NCBI RefSeq assembly: GCF_024346755.1
Contig: NZ_AP024861.1
Location: forward strand, 868,001-932,000
DNA: 64,000 nt
Reading direction: 5' to 3'
Source of the DNA: Vibrio aerogenes
GTDB taxonomy: Bacteria > Pseudomonadota > Gammaproteobacteria > Enterobacterales > Vibrionaceae
The position numbers and the translations under genes were made by a program. Every line of letters starts with the position of its first letter. Within the stretch, counting starts at the first letter, position 1. Below, piece after piece: positions 9,655 to 19,232 of this stretch. The notes under the pieces were generated by a model, which searched no databases, had not been told where the DNA came from, and saw only the letters and a list, made by a program, of their open reading frames with translations.

Positions 9655-9909
9655 AGGGATTCATCGTTTCTTAAAAAAGACAGTTTATCAAATAAGTCGT
9701 ATGAATCTTAAGTTTCTTTTCCTCCGTGTCTCTGGAGCGTGTTTATCTTCAATTTACTATCAACTTATACACATCTGCTTGTGAATAAGTCATTATTTCA
9801 GTAAGTCTGTACATTTATACAGTTTTTTTATATCTGAATTTGATGGTTTTTTAGCAGATTTAGCGAGGCTTATTCAGAGAAAGGCAAGGCTGATGGATCT
9901 TTGTTCGAT

Positions 9910-9933
9910 GAAGATCTTTATTGATCTTCTTTT
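9910..9933 (+). terminator. short hairpin with T tract
   Basis: GAAGATC (9910-9916), 6-nt loop, GATCTTC (9923-9929), then TTTT. It resembles a weak intrinsic terminator inside the mutH/rppH gap, with no upstream coding gene on the plus strand; it could end a small RNA. Confidence 0.35.
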
Positions 9934-10064
9934 GTTGTTCAGGCATGTGTTGGTGTGTGTAACTTAATGATTTATATGGATAGATGGTATGGATCAGTAA
10001 TGTTTATGTTTTATTTTTTATGTCTCGGCTCTGGATTATTGTGAGTAATATATTATTTTTTCAC

Positions 10065-10095
10065 ATGGTTATTCACAGAAAAGGTGAATAACCAT
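10065..10095. repeat. perfect 12-bp inverted repeat
   Basis: ATGGTTATTCAC (10065-10076) and its exact complement GTGAATAACCAT (10084-10095) around a 7-nt loop. The left arm overlaps a TTATTCACA DnaA-like box. No T-run on either side, so it is not an obvious terminator. Confidence 0.7.
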
Positions 10096-10246
10096 AGAAA
10101 TATGAACAATTGTGGGAAAAAATCGTGCTGGTTGTCTGTTTTGGGTTTCAGAGCGGAAATTTGGTGTTTGTTTTGACCTGAAATTTGCTCCTGCTGAAGA
10201 TCTGTGGAAAAATCAAAGGAATTAAAATTTTATTAGAGGTTTGCCA

Positions 10247-10765
10247 GTGATCGATGGCGATGGTTACCGGCTTAATGTTGGTATTGTAATTTGTAACAAC
10301 CATGGTCAGGTATTCTGGGCGAAACGATACGGACAACATTCCTGGCAATTTCCTCAAGGTGGAATTGATGAAGGTGAGACTCCTGAACAGGCAATGTTTC
10401 GAGAGCTTTATGAAGAGGTTGGTTTAACAAAAAGAGATGTAAAAATTGTAGCAACCAGCCGGCACTGGTTAAAGTATAAGTTGCCAAAACGGTTGGTACG
10501 ATGGGACTCTCAACCTGTTTGTATCGGACAAAAACAGAAATGGTTTCTTTTACGTTTGGAATGTCATGAATCAAAGATTAACATGCAACGTGGAGTAACA
10601 CCTGAGTTTGATGGTTGGCGCTGGGTGAGCTATTGGTATCCTGTAAGGCAAGTCGTTTCATTTAAACGTGACGTGTATCGTCGTGTAATGAAAGAATTTG
10701 CATCAGTTGCGATGCCATTCAAAACCCGTAAACCAAAAGGTAAACGAAAACCTAAAAGAGGGTAA
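10247..10765 (+). CDS. rppH: RNA pyrophosphohydrolase RppH
   Basis: Nudix enzyme that removes pyrophosphate from the 5' end of mRNAs and so primes RNase E decay. The 172-residue product has a complete Nudix box (GGIDEGET...RELYEEVGL) at about residues 38-60. The chosen start is GTG 10247, giving MIDGDGYR as in relatives; GAGG lies seven bases upstream, whereas the in-frame TTG at 10241 would be only one base from that SD. Its stop is 2 bp from ptsP, a two-gene operon conserved in gammaproteobacteria. The C-terminus is strongly basic. Confidence 0.96.
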   Translation: MIDGDGYRLNVGIVICNNHGQVFWAKRYGQHSWQFPQGGIDEGETPEQAMFRELYEEVGLTKRDVKIVATSRHWLKYKLPKRLVRWDSQPVCIGQKQKWFLLRLECHESKINMQRGVTPEFDGWRWVSYWYPVRQVVSFKRDVYRRVMKEFASVAMPFKTRKPKGKRKPKRG

Positions 10766-10767
10766 AT

Positions 10768-13017
10768 ATGCTGTCTCAGCTCAGGGAAATTGTTGAGCAA
10801 GTATCCAGAATTGAAGATATTCATCAGGCTCTGAACCATCTGGTGAAAGAAACCTGTAAGGCAATGGATACGGAATGTTGCACGATTTACCTTGCGAATG
10901 AGGAAAAGCAGAGCCTTGAGTTAATGGCGACTCAGGGCTTGAAATTTAAACGAAAAAAAATATCTATCGGGTTCGATGAAGGACTTGTCGGACTCGTTAA
11001 ACGAACGGCAGAACCCATCAATCTGGCTGAGGCTTCCAAGCATCCGGACTTTAAATATTTTAAACAATTGGGAGAGCGGGTCTATCACAGTTTTTTAGGC
11101 ACACCTATCATTTACCGTAAGCAGGTACTTGGTGTGTTGGTTGTTCAGCAACGTGTCCCGCGTCAGTTCAGTGAAATTGAAGAGTCTTTCATTGTCACGC
11201 TTGCCGCCCAACTGGCCATTCTCATCGCACACTCTTTATCTCAGGGGTTATGGTCACTTTCTCATAAGCAGATTTCAGTCATTAAAGGTATTGCTGCATC
11301 TCCCGGCGTCGCAATCGGAGAATTCTGGTGTGATAATTCGCAACCTGAGTTGGAAAGTGTTTTACCTGCATCCACACTGGACATAAAAAAAGAACAGGAG
11401 ATGTTGCTGCAGGCTGTCGAAAATGCTTTGAGCGACTTTCGGCGTATGCGAAAAAAATTTGATGGCGATATCCATAAAGATACATTAGCTATTTTTGATT
11501 TATTTACGCATTTGCTGAATGATCCGATGCTGCGAAATGATCTGAAGGATAAGATACAGCAAGGTGATCGTGCTGACTGGGCTTTGCGCCAGGTTGTGGA
11601 AAGATATGTCTCCCGGTTTTCTGCAATGACTGACAATTATATGCGCGAAAGAGCTCAGGATATGAAAGAGCTGGGGCAGCGGCTGTTGTTCTTTTTATAT
11701 AATATGGAAAATGAAGAACTGGAGTTTGAAAAGCCTATCATTCTGGTTGTCCGTGAGCTGACCGCATCACTATTGGCGAGTATTCCAAAAGATAAATTAT
11801 TGGCAGTTGTTTCTATTGAGGGTGCTGCAAATTCCCATGCTGCAATTTTGTCCCGGGCTCTGGGCATTCCTGCTGTGATGGGGGTGACGCTGAATATGAA
11901 TCATGTGAATTCAGTGCTTGGAATTGTGGATGGCTATAGTGGTTTTGTGCACATCTCTCCAGACTCTAAAGTGCTTGCCGAGTACCGGGCATTAGTCGAA
12001 GAAGAAAGTGAACTTTCTGAAATGGTTAATGAAAGCCTTTCGGCTTTAGCCTTAACTCAGGATGGTCATCAGATCAAAGTGCTGTTGAATACCGGTTTAA
12101 ATACAGATACGAATCCGGTGGTTAATCAGGGCATTGATGGCGTAGGTTTATATCGGACTGAAGTGTCATTTTTGCTGCAGAATCGTTTTCCTTCTGAAGA
12201 AGAGCAAACGCTGCGATATCAGCAGATGCTGGAAATGTACGCAGATAAGACTGTTGTGATGAGAACGCTGGATATCGGTGGCGATAAGCCGTTACCTTAT
12301 TTGCCCATAGAAGAAGATAATCCTTTTCTCGGATGGCGGGGAATTCGTTTTTCTCTTGATCATCCAGATATCTTCCTGATTCAGCTCAGAGCGATGATGA
12401 AAGCCAGTGCCGGGACAAACAATCTGCGTATTTTATTACCAATGGTTTCAGGAATGAAAGAGCTGGATGAGGCTCGCGGATTGATTCAGCGGGCATATGA
12501 AGAAGTTTCATCTGACGTTCCATCAATTGTTATGCCACCGGTTGGGGTGATGATTGAAGTACCTTCGATGATTTATCTTTTACCCCTGATTGCTGACCGG
12601 ATTGACTTTGTTTCCGTTGGTACAAATGATTTAACGCAATACCTGCTGGCAGTTGACCGGAACAATGCCCGTGTGGCTGATGTCTATGAGTCTATGCATC
12701 CTTCAGTACTCAGCGCTTTAAAACATATTTATGATACGTGTACACAATTCAAAATCGATGTTTGTATTTGCGGAGAGTTAGCCGGAGACCCGATAGGCGC
12801 TTTGTTACTGATAGGAATGGGATATCGTTCATTGAGTATGAACACATCAAACGTTGCAAAAGTAAAATACCTGATTCGTAATGCAAAGGTTAAGACGCTT
12901 CAAGATTTAGCCCAAAAAGCATTGATGCAACCATATGGTCACGATATTTATAGTATGATGCAAACCTATTTTGAAGAGTATGGTTTCGCTGGCTTTATAC
13001 GTGCAGGTAAGTACTGA
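10768..13017 (+). CDS. ptsP: phosphoenolpyruvate-protein phosphotransferase PtsP (enzyme I-Ntr)
   Basis: First enzyme of the nitrogen-related PTS; passes phosphate from PEP to NPr. The 749 residues match E. coli (748). An N-terminal GAF domain (about 1-160) is followed by the enzyme I N-domain, the phosphohistidine domain with active His357 in GAANSHAAILSR, and the PEP-binding TIM barrel with the signature around DFVSVGTNDLTQY and the CGELAGDP segment. It is translationally close to rppH and followed 21 bp later by a TauE-type permease gene. Confidence 0.96.
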   Translation: MLSQLREIVEQVSRIEDIHQALNHLVKETCKAMDTECCTIYLANEEKQSLELMATQGLKFKRKKISIGFDEGLVGLVKRTAEPINLAEASKHPDFKYFKQLGERVYHSFLGTPIIYRKQVLGVLVVQQRVPRQFSEIEESFIVTLAAQLAILIAHSLSQGLWSLSHKQISVIKGIAASPGVAIGEFWCDNSQPELESVLPASTLDIKKEQEMLLQAVENALSDFRRMRKKFDGDIHKDTLAIFDLFTHLLNDPMLRNDLKDKIQQGDRADWALRQVVERYVSRFSAMTDNYMRERAQDMKELGQRLLFFLYNMENEELEFEKPIILVVRELTASLLASIPKDKLLAVVSIEGAANSHAAILSRALGIPAVMGVTLNMNHVNSVLGIVDGYSGFVHISPDSKVLAEYRALVEEESELSEMVNESLSALALTQDGHQIKVLLNTGLNTDTNPVVNQGIDGVGLYRTEVSFLLQNRFPSEEEQTLRYQQMLEMYADKTVVMRTLDIGGDKPLPYLPIEEDNPFLGWRGIRFSLDHPDIFLIQLRAMMKASAGTNNLRILLPMVSGMKELDEARGLIQRAYEEVSSDVPSIVMPPVGVMIEVPSMIYLLPLIADRIDFVSVGTNDLTQYLLAVDRNNARVADVYESMHPSVLSALKHIYDTCTQFKIDVCICGELAGDPIGALLLIGMGYRSLSMNTSNVAKVKYLIRNAKVKTLQDLAQKALMQPYGHDIYSMMQTYFEEYGFAGFIRAGKY

Positions 13018-13038
13018 ATATCGTTAGGATGAATAGAT

Positions 13039-13833
13039 TTGAATATTGAGTTTATCTCTGAACTGATGCTTCTTGGTAGCGTCGTAGGTGTTTTAGCAGG
13101 TCTGCTGGGAATCGGTGGCGGGCTAATTGTTGTCCCGGCACTGCTTTATCTGTTACCAAATGCCGGAATTCCGGCTGGCCTTGCCATGCAAATTGCATTA
13201 GCTACTTCTCTTTCTACTATAGTCCTTACTTCCGGATCCTCAGCACTAAATCATCTCAGGTTTGGTAATATTGATGTTTTTGCTATTAAGTGGTTGATTC
13301 CGGGTGTCGTTTGTGGTGGATTTATTGGTGCGACGCTGGCTGAGATGATTCCTGCTGAGTATCTGCCCAGAATTTTTGGCGTGATTGTATTTATACTGGC
13401 TGTGCAGATGTTTCGTTCTATCCGGGTTCAGGCTTTTAAACCGATGCCCGGACCGGGCGTAACATCGCTGAGTGGTATATTTATTGGCATCATCGCCAGT
13501 CTTGCCGGTATTGGTGGTGGCGCATTATCTGTTCCTTTTCTGAATCGTCATGGTGTCGAAATGCGGAAGGCGGTTGGGTCATCATCTGTATGTGGTTGCG
13601 TTATTGCGATTTCCGGAATGCTTGGATTTATCTGGCATGGTGTCACAGTGGATAATCTGCCTGAATATAGTCTGGGGTATGTCTATTTACCTGCACTATT
13701 ATTTATTTCATGTACATCGATAGTTTTGACTAAGTTTGGTGCCAGGCTGGCGACGGAGTTACCAACTTCAATTCTCAAAAAAATATTTTCTGTATTTTTA
13801 ATGTTTGTTTCTGTTCATATGCTAATGCGTTAA
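13039..13833 (+). CDS. sulfite exporter TauE/SafE family membrane protein
   Basis: A 264-residue polytopic inner-membrane protein with about 8 helices and the repeated GxxAGLLGIGGG (about 19-28) and SLAGIGGGALSVP (about 154-166) signature of the TauE/SafE (DUF81) family. Members move sulfur-containing or organic anions; the substrate here is unknown. The start is TTG with AGGA nine bases upstream; no in-frame ATG is better. It lies between ptsP and lgt as in other vibrios. Confidence 0.88.
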   Translation: MNIEFISELMLLGSVVGVLAGLLGIGGGLIVVPALLYLLPNAGIPAGLAMQIALATSLSTIVLTSGSSALNHLRFGNIDVFAIKWLIPGVVCGGFIGATLAEMIPAEYLPRIFGVIVFILAVQMFRSIRVQAFKPMPGPGVTSLSGIFIGIIASLAGIGGGALSVPFLNRHGVEMRKAVGSSSVCGCVIAISGMLGFIWHGVTVDNLPEYSLGYVYLPALLFISCTSIVLTKFGARLATELPTSILKKIFSVFLMFVSVHMLMR

Positions 13834-13870
13834 ATATGGCTGTTATTTAAATCAAAAAGAGTAATAACTT

Positions 13871-14674
13871 ATGTCTCATGGGTTCCTCCAGTTTCCTAAT
13901 ATTGATCCTGTGCTATTTTCGATTGGGCCGTTGTCGGTTCGGTGGTATGGCCTTATGTACCTGTTTGGTTTTCTGTTTGCGACATGGCTTGCAAACAGAA
14001 GAGCTGAGAGACCTGGAAGTGGCTGGACAAAGGATCAGGTGTCCGATTTGTTATTTGCCGGTTTCATTGGTGTCATTGTTGGCGGGCGTCTTGGATATGT
14101 GATTTTTTATGGTTTCGACTTCTGGCTTCAGGACCCGCTCTATTTGTTTAAAGTCTGGACGGGTGGTATGTCTTTCCATGGTGGGTTATTGGGCGTGATG
14201 ACTGCTATGTTATGGTACGGGAGAAAGAATAACCGTCAGTTCTTCGCAGTAGCCGATTTTATTGCTCCTCTTGTCCCATTTGGGCTGGCTTTAGGCCGTC
14301 TTGGGAACTTCATGAATGGTGAATTATGGGGACGAAAAACAGATGTTCCCTGGGGAATGGTCTTCCCCGGAGCCGGCCCCGACCCTCGCCATCCTTCACA
14401 GATCTATGAGTTTCTTTTGGAAGGTGTTGTGCTGTTTATTATTCTTAATGTATTCATTCGTAAAAAAAGGCCTGTTGGTTCAGTTGCCGGCCTCTTTTTG
14501 ATAGGCTACGGTCTGGCCCGGATTTTTGTTGAACATTTCAGAGAGCCGGATGCACAACTGGGGCTGTTTATTGGTGGTATTTCTATGGGACAGATCCTGT
14601 CATTGCCTATGCTTTTAGGGGGAGTATTACTGATGGCCTGGGCATATAAGTCTAACCGACAGTCAATTCAATAA
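13871..14674 (+). CDS. lgt: phosphatidylglycerol-prolipoprotein diacylglyceryl transferase
   Basis: Transfers diacylglycerol to the lipobox cysteine of prolipoproteins, the first step of lipoprotein maturation, in the inner membrane. The 267-residue, seven-helix protein has the Lgt signature [14 protein letters not shown] at about 140-153 and the HPSQIYE segment that follows. Co-oriented with thyA, 19 bp downstream, the conserved lgt-thyA pair. Confidence 0.96.
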   Translation: MSHGFLQFPNIDPVLFSIGPLSVRWYGLMYLFGFLFATWLANRRAERPGSGWTKDQVSDLLFAGFIGVIVGGRLGYVIFYGFDFWLQDPLYLFKVWTGGMSFHGGLLGVMTAMLWYGRKNNRQFFAVADFIAPLVPFGLALGRLGNFMNGELWGRKTDVPWGMVFPGAGPDPRHPSQIYEFLLEGVVLFIILNVFIRKKRPVGSVAGLFLIGYGLARIFVEHFREPDAQLGLFIGGISMGQILSLPMLLGGVLLMAWAYKSNRQSIQ

Positions 14675-14693
14675 GCTTATCGGGGTTAATAAA

Positions 14694-15545
14694 TTGAAGC
14701 AGTATCTTGAACTTTGTCAACGAATTATTGATGAGGGTGTGTGGGTTGAAAATCAGAGGACAGGTAAACGTTGTCTGACAGTTATTAATGCAGATCTGAC
14801 ATATGATGCAACAACTCATGAATTTCCGTTAGTGACTACCCGTAAGAGTTTTTGGAAGGCTGCAGTAGCCGAATTGCTTGGTTACATCAGAGGTTATGAT
14901 AACGCTGCCGACTTTCGTCGCCTGGGAACCAAAACCTGGGATGCCAATGCGAATCAGAATGATGTATGGCTAAACAATCCATATCGTCGGGGTGAAGACG
15001 ACATGGGACGTGTATATGGTGTTCAGGGAAGAACATGGGCAAAACCCGATGGCGGACATATTGATCAACTGAGAAAAATTGTTGATGACTTGAGCAAAGG
15101 CACAGACGATCGGGGAGAAATATTAAATTTCTATAATCCGGGAGAGTTTCATATGGGGTGTTTGAGGCCTTGTATGTACAGCCATCATTTCTCATTATTG
15201 GGAGATACTTTGTTTCTCAACAGCACACAACGTTCATGTGATGTTCCGCTTGGGCTGAACTTTAATATGGTTCAGGTTTATGTATTGCTGGTATTAATGG
15301 CTCAGATTACCGGGAAGAAGCCCGGTAAGGCTTATCATAAAATTGTTAATGCACATATTTACGACGATCAACTTGAGTTAATGCGTGATGTCCAGTTACG
15401 TAGGTCGCCTTTTCCATCACCTCGCCTGAGTGTCAATCCGGATATTCGTTCTCTCGAAGACCTTGAAACCTGGGTAACTCTGGATGATTTTCAGGTTGAT
15501 GGTTATGAGTGCCACGAACCGATTCAGTACCCTTTCTCTGTCTGA
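14694..15545 (+). CDS. thyA: thymidylate synthase
   Basis: Converts dUMP to dTMP with methylenetetrahydrofolate. It is 283 residues, longer than the E. coli form (264) but normal for vibrios. The nucleophile is Cys160 in LRPCMYS, followed by the dUMP-binding [13 protein letters not shown] at about 179-191 and the HIYDDQ segment. The start is TTG (MKQYLEL), which matches the family N-terminus. Probably cotranscribed with lgt. Confidence 0.96.
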   Translation: MKQYLELCQRIIDEGVWVENQRTGKRCLTVINADLTYDATTHEFPLVTTRKSFWKAAVAELLGYIRGYDNAADFRRLGTKTWDANANQNDVWLNNPYRRGEDDMGRVYGVQGRTWAKPDGGHIDQLRKIVDDLSKGTDDRGEILNFYNPGEFHMGCLRPCMYSHHFSLLGDTLFLNSTQRSCDVPLGLNFNMVQVYVLLVLMAQITGKKPGKAYHKIVNAHIYDDQLELMRDVQLRRSPFPSPRLSVNPDIRSLEDLETWVTLDDFQVDGYECHEPIQYPFSV

Positions 15546-15633
15546 CTCGGGTTTTCCATTGCATTATTGTTATAAACAGCATTATTGCTATAAACAATAA
15601 GAATAATAGGCTTGAAAAAAGAGGTTTTTTGTT

Positions 15634-15927
15634 TTGAATCTTAAAGCACTGGAAGAAAATTCGGCAAAAGCTGTCGTCTTACTAAAAGCGATGGCAAATG
15701 AAAGGCGGCTTCAGATCTTGTGTTTGTTACTTGAACAGGAGCTATCAGTTAGTGAATTAAGTGAGAATCTTTCCCTGAGTCAATCAGCTTTGTCCCAGCA
15801 TTTGGCTTGGTTGAGAAGAGATAAACTTGTGTCGACACGAAAAGAAGCGCAAACAGTTTATTACTCGTTAAGTAGCGAGAATGTAAAAGCAGTGATGGAA
15901 GTACTCCATCAGCTTTATTGTGCTTAG
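15634..15927 (+). CDS. hlyU: HlyU-type ArsR-family transcriptional regulator
   Basis: A 97-residue winged-helix protein. KAMANERRLQIL (about 13-24) and the recognition-helix segment LSQSALSQHLAWLR (about 47-60) are typical of HlyU, the Vibrio activator of haemolysin and RTX toxin genes that works by displacing H-NS. The metal-binding cysteines of ArsR repressors are missing. Start is TTG with GAGG at a suitable distance. Position next to rpsT matches the V. cholerae hlyU locus. Target genes are not in this window. Confidence 0.9.
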   Translation: MNLKALEENSAKAVVLLKAMANERRLQILCLLLEQELSVSELSENLSLSQSALSQHLAWLRRDKLVSTRKEAQTVYYSLSSENVKAVMEVLHQLYCA

Positions 15928-15964
15928 GGTCAACAAACTTAAGGTATGACCGAACACAACAAAT

Positions 15965-15994
15965 AAAAAAACCGGCTTTCAGCCGGTTTTTTTA
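15965..15994. terminator. bidirectional terminator between hlyU and rpsT
   Basis: Stem AACCGGCT / AGCCGGTT flanked by an A run on the left and a T run on the right, so it serves hlyU on the plus strand and rpsT on the minus strand. Confidence 0.92.
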
Positions 15995-16024
15995 TTTTCT
16001 TAATAAATCAAAACAAATTAAAAA

Positions 16025-16285
16025 TTAAAGTGCTTTGATTGCTGCCGCGAAACGGGACTTATGACGGGCTGCTTTATTCTTATGAATAAGGCCTTTAGTT
16101 GCCATACGATCCAGAATCGGTGTTACTGCAGCAAGTGCCGCTGTAGCAGCTTCTTTGTCGCCAGCTTCAATAGCTGCAACAGTTTTTTTCATGTAAGTGC
16201 GCATCATTGAACGACGACTAGCATTATGCTGACGACGTTTCTCGGCCTGGATAGCGCGCTTCTTAGCAGATTTACTATTTGCCAA
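16025..16285 (-). CDS. rpsT: 30S ribosomal protein S20
   Basis: An 86-residue, very basic helical protein with the typical start [21 protein letters not shown]. It binds 16S rRNA early in 30S assembly. The length equals the usual 86-87 residues. Divergent from murJ, as in most gammaproteobacteria. Confidence 0.98.
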   Translation of the reverse strand: MANSKSAKKRAIQAEKRRQHNASRRSMMRTYMKKTVAAIEAGDKEAATAALAAVTPILDRMATKGLIHKNKAARHKSRFAAAIKAL

Positions 16286-16544
16286 GGGTCTACTCCCAAA
16301 AACTTTAATTCGGTGACATTTTAAGGGCCGGAACTATCCCTTATTTATCAATAAATGTCAAATGATTTGTGCAAAAACCAATCTTAGCCAAACATTTTTT
16401 GGTATACAACGGTCTTCACGGTTAAGATGGCGGGAATTCTAACAGTATTCTTTTAGCAATACCAGCTCGGGGTTGTTCTGGGTGGTTCTTTCAAATCAAG
16501 CTTGAAGTTTACCTTTAATTTTTCTGGTGTTAATCGAGGTTGCA

Positions 16545-18143
16545 GTGAGTAAACGTCTTCTCAAATCTGGTCTTATTGTCAGTATGATGACTTTGATATC
16601 CCGGGTTCTTGGACTGGTCAGGGATATTGTTGTGGCAAATCTGATGGGAGCGGGTGTCAGTGCTGATGTATTCTTCTTTGCCAACAGAATTCCCAATTTC
16701 TTAAGGCGTTTATTTGCTGAAGGTGCCTTCTCCCAGGCTTTTGTTCCGGTTTTAACAGAATATCATGCCAAAGATGATATGAATGAAACACGGATGTTGA
16801 TTGCAAAAGCCTCCGGTACACTTGGGGTACTGGTTACTATTGTTACGCTGGCAGGTGTTCTGGGATCGGGTGTTGTCACCGCAGTGTTTGGTGCAGGATG
16901 GTATCTTGACTGGTTAAATGATGGCCCTTCAGCGGCTAAATTTGAGCTGGCAAGTTTATTATTAAAAATCACTTTCCCATACTTATGGTTCATCACATTT
17001 GTTGCCCTATCCGGTGCGATATTGAATACGCTGGGGAAATTTGCCGTTTCTTCATTTACTCCGGTTTTCTTAAATATCATGATTATTGGGGCGGCCTTAT
17101 TTATATCACCTCATATCAGGCAACCAGAGATTGGTTTAGCCATCGGTGTTTTTCTGGGGGGAATGATCCAGTTTTTATTTCAGATTCCTTTTTTAATCAA
17201 GGCAGGTGTTTTTGTTCGCCCCCGTTGGGGATGGCGTGATCCTGGCGTTGTGAAAATCAGAACACTCATGATTCCGGCATTGTTTGGGGTCTCGGTCAGT
17301 CAAATCAATCTGTTGTTTGATACTTTAATAGCCAGTTTCCTTCAGACTGGGTCAATCAGCTGGTTATATTATTCAGATCGTTTGCTCGAATTTCCTCTGG
17401 GGCTGTTTGGTATTGCAATTGCGACGGTCATTTTACCTGCATTATCCCGTAATTATGTAAACGATCAGAATGACGGCTTTGCCAGAACAATGGATTGGGG
17501 CGTTCGGATGGTTTGCTTTTTGGGGATGCCAGCAATGCTTGGACTGGCTGCACTGTCAAAACCAATGCTGATGGTTTTATTTATGAGAGGGGAGTTTTCT
17601 GTGTCTGATGTTGAGCATGCCTCTTTATCGTTAATGGCATATGCTTCCGGGTTGCTCAGCTTTATGCTGATAAAAATACTGGCCCCAGGATATTATTCTC
17701 GTCAGGATACAAAAACTCCCGTCAAATATGGTATCGTTGCGATGATATCTAACATGTTTTTTAATGCAGTTTTTGCATACTTTTTTGGCTACGTTGGCCT
17801 TGCCATGGCAACGGCCTTATCCGCGTTGATTAACATGGCTTTGCTATACCGGGGATTACATATTGCGGGTGTATATCAGCTGCATATGAATACAGTTGTT
17901 TTCATTATGAAGCTCGCCATATCCGGTATCATGATGAGTGTCTTTTTGTATGTGATGCTGGATGAAATCATATACTGGTTAAACTGGGGAATATGGAGAA
18001 GGGGCCTGACTCTGGCTGGTCTGATTGTCTCCGGAGCTTTAGTTTATGTTATTTCCTGCTGGATTTCCGGCATTCGTTTCAGGCATATCATTCCCAGAGA
18101 ATCAGGTGTTCGGGATGTTGGTGAAATAAAGGATGACAGATGA
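16545..18143 (+). CDS. murJ: lipid II flippase MurJ
   Basis: Moves lipid II across the inner membrane for peptidoglycan synthesis (MOP superfamily). About 532 residues with 14 predicted helices; the conserved RVLGLVRD and RRLFAEGAFSQAFVP segments are at about 20-65. I place the start at GTG 16545 (MSKRLLKSG, as in other vibrios) because GAGG is five bases upstream; an in-frame GTG at 16527 would add six residues without an SD. ribF follows after 93 bp. Confidence 0.95.
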   Translation: MSKRLLKSGLIVSMMTLISRVLGLVRDIVVANLMGAGVSADVFFFANRIPNFLRRLFAEGAFSQAFVPVLTEYHAKDDMNETRMLIAKASGTLGVLVTIVTLAGVLGSGVVTAVFGAGWYLDWLNDGPSAAKFELASLLLKITFPYLWFITFVALSGAILNTLGKFAVSSFTPVFLNIMIIGAALFISPHIRQPEIGLAIGVFLGGMIQFLFQIPFLIKAGVFVRPRWGWRDPGVVKIRTLMIPALFGVSVSQINLLFDTLIASFLQTGSISWLYYSDRLLEFPLGLFGIAIATVILPALSRNYVNDQNDGFARTMDWGVRMVCFLGMPAMLGLAALSKPMLMVLFMRGEFSVSDVEHASLSLMAYASGLLSFMLIKILAPGYYSRQDTKTPVKYGIVAMISNMFFNAVFAYFFGYVGLAMATALSALINMALLYRGLHIAGVYQLHMNTVVFIMKLAISGIMMSVFLYVMLDEIIYWLNWGIWRRGLTLAGLIVSGALVYVISCWISGIRFRHIIPRESGVRDVGEIKDDR

Positions 18144-18236
18144 TAAAAGCAGCGACAGACGGATAACGATTAGTATATAATTCTCCGGCTTCATTACCCT
18201 GAACAGACTGGAACATATAGGTTTTAAACATTTTCC

Positions 18237-19172
18237 ATGGAATTGATCCGCGGTATCCATAATTTGAGAACACAGCCATATGGCTGTGTTTTGACAATTG
18301 GTAATTTTGATGGTGTCCATTTGGGACATCAACATGTGCTTCGTCTGGTGACAGAGAAAGCAAAGTCGCTGAAGATATCTTCTGTTGTCATGACATTTGA
18401 GCCTCAGCCATTAGAAGTCTTTGCAAAAGAAAACGCACCCGCCCGTTTAACACGCTTACGGGATAAGTATGTTCAGCTGAGTAAGCTGGCTATTGATCGC
18501 TTATTGTGTGTTAATTTTAACGAACAATTCGCACAAATTGAGCCTGAGTCTTTTATTCATGACTTGTTGGTGAAGCGTTTGGGTGTTAAGTTTCTGGTCG
18601 TTGGAGATGACTTTTGTTTTGGAAAGGCCCGGCGTGGCGACTTTGACATGCTGAAACAAGCCGGGAAGAAGTTTGGTTTTGATGTGGTCAGCTCGCATAG
18701 CTTTTGCCTTGATGAACTACGTGTCAGCAGCACTGCAATTCGCGATGCACTGGCTCAGAACAATCTTCAGGCAGCAAGAGAAATGTTGGGCAGAAACTAT
18801 AGTATTAGTGGCCGGGTTTCTCATGGAAGAAAATTAGGTCGCACAATTGGCTTCCCTACGGCAAACATACCGCTTAAACGTTGTGTTTCTCCAGTCAGCG
18901 GTGTCTATGTTGTACAGGTTAAGGGCGTGTCCGGGAAAGTTGTTTCCGGGATCGCTAATATTGGCCAGCGTCCGACTGTTAATGGTGTCAGACAGCAGCT
19001 TGAGGTGCATTTATTTGACTATCAAGGTGATTTATATGGCAAGCAGTTGGAAGTGGCACTTTTACATAAGATTCGTGACGAGTTTAAATTCGCTTCATTT
19101 GAAGCGTTAAAGCAACAAATTGAATCAGATGCAGAAGCAGCAAGGGTGTGGCTGCTTCAATATGCAGGTTAA
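18237..19172 (+). CDS. ribF: bifunctional riboflavin kinase / FAD synthetase
   Basis: Phosphorylates riboflavin to FMN and adenylylates it to FAD. The 311-residue protein has the N-terminal nucleotidyltransferase motif TIGNFDGVHLGHQ at about 20-32 and RFDFxxG-like residues after it, then the C-terminal riboflavin-kinase motif GRTIGFPTAN at about 200-210. First gene of the conserved ribF-ileS-lspA-fkpB-ispH cluster. Confidence 0.96.
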   Translation: MELIRGIHNLRTQPYGCVLTIGNFDGVHLGHQHVLRLVTEKAKSLKISSVVMTFEPQPLEVFAKENAPARLTRLRDKYVQLSKLAIDRLLCVNFNEQFAQIEPESFIHDLLVKRLGVKFLVVGDDFCFGKARRGDFDMLKQAGKKFGFDVVSSHSFCLDELRVSSTAIRDALAQNNLQAAREMLGRNYSISGRVSHGRKLGRTIGFPTANIPLKRCVSPVSGVYVVQVKGVSGKVVSGIANIGQRPTVNGVRQQLEVHLFDYQGDLYGKQLEVALLHKIRDEFKFASFEALKQQIESDAEAARVWLLQYAG

Positions 19173-19232
19173 CCAGTCTGAACTGGTTAATGTCGTGTCT
19201 AACTTTGCCCAGAATAACGGAATTAAGAATCG

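Larger units (their letters stand above)
9655..10246. other. 592-bp mutH/rppH intergenic region with DnaA-box-like sites and hairpins
   Basis: No gene seen. Three exact matches to the DnaA box consensus TTATNCACA occur: 9765-9773 (plus), 9780-9788 (minus) and 10069-10077 (plus); a near match to the complementary strand sits in the palindrome at 10084-10092, and TGTGGAAAA near 10202 is one mismatch off. A 7-bp hairpin GAAGATC / GATCTTC followed by TTTT is at 9910-9933, and a perfect 12-bp hairpin at 10065-10095. It could hold regulatory DNA, a small RNA, or a DnaA-binding cluster. Confidence 0.55.
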
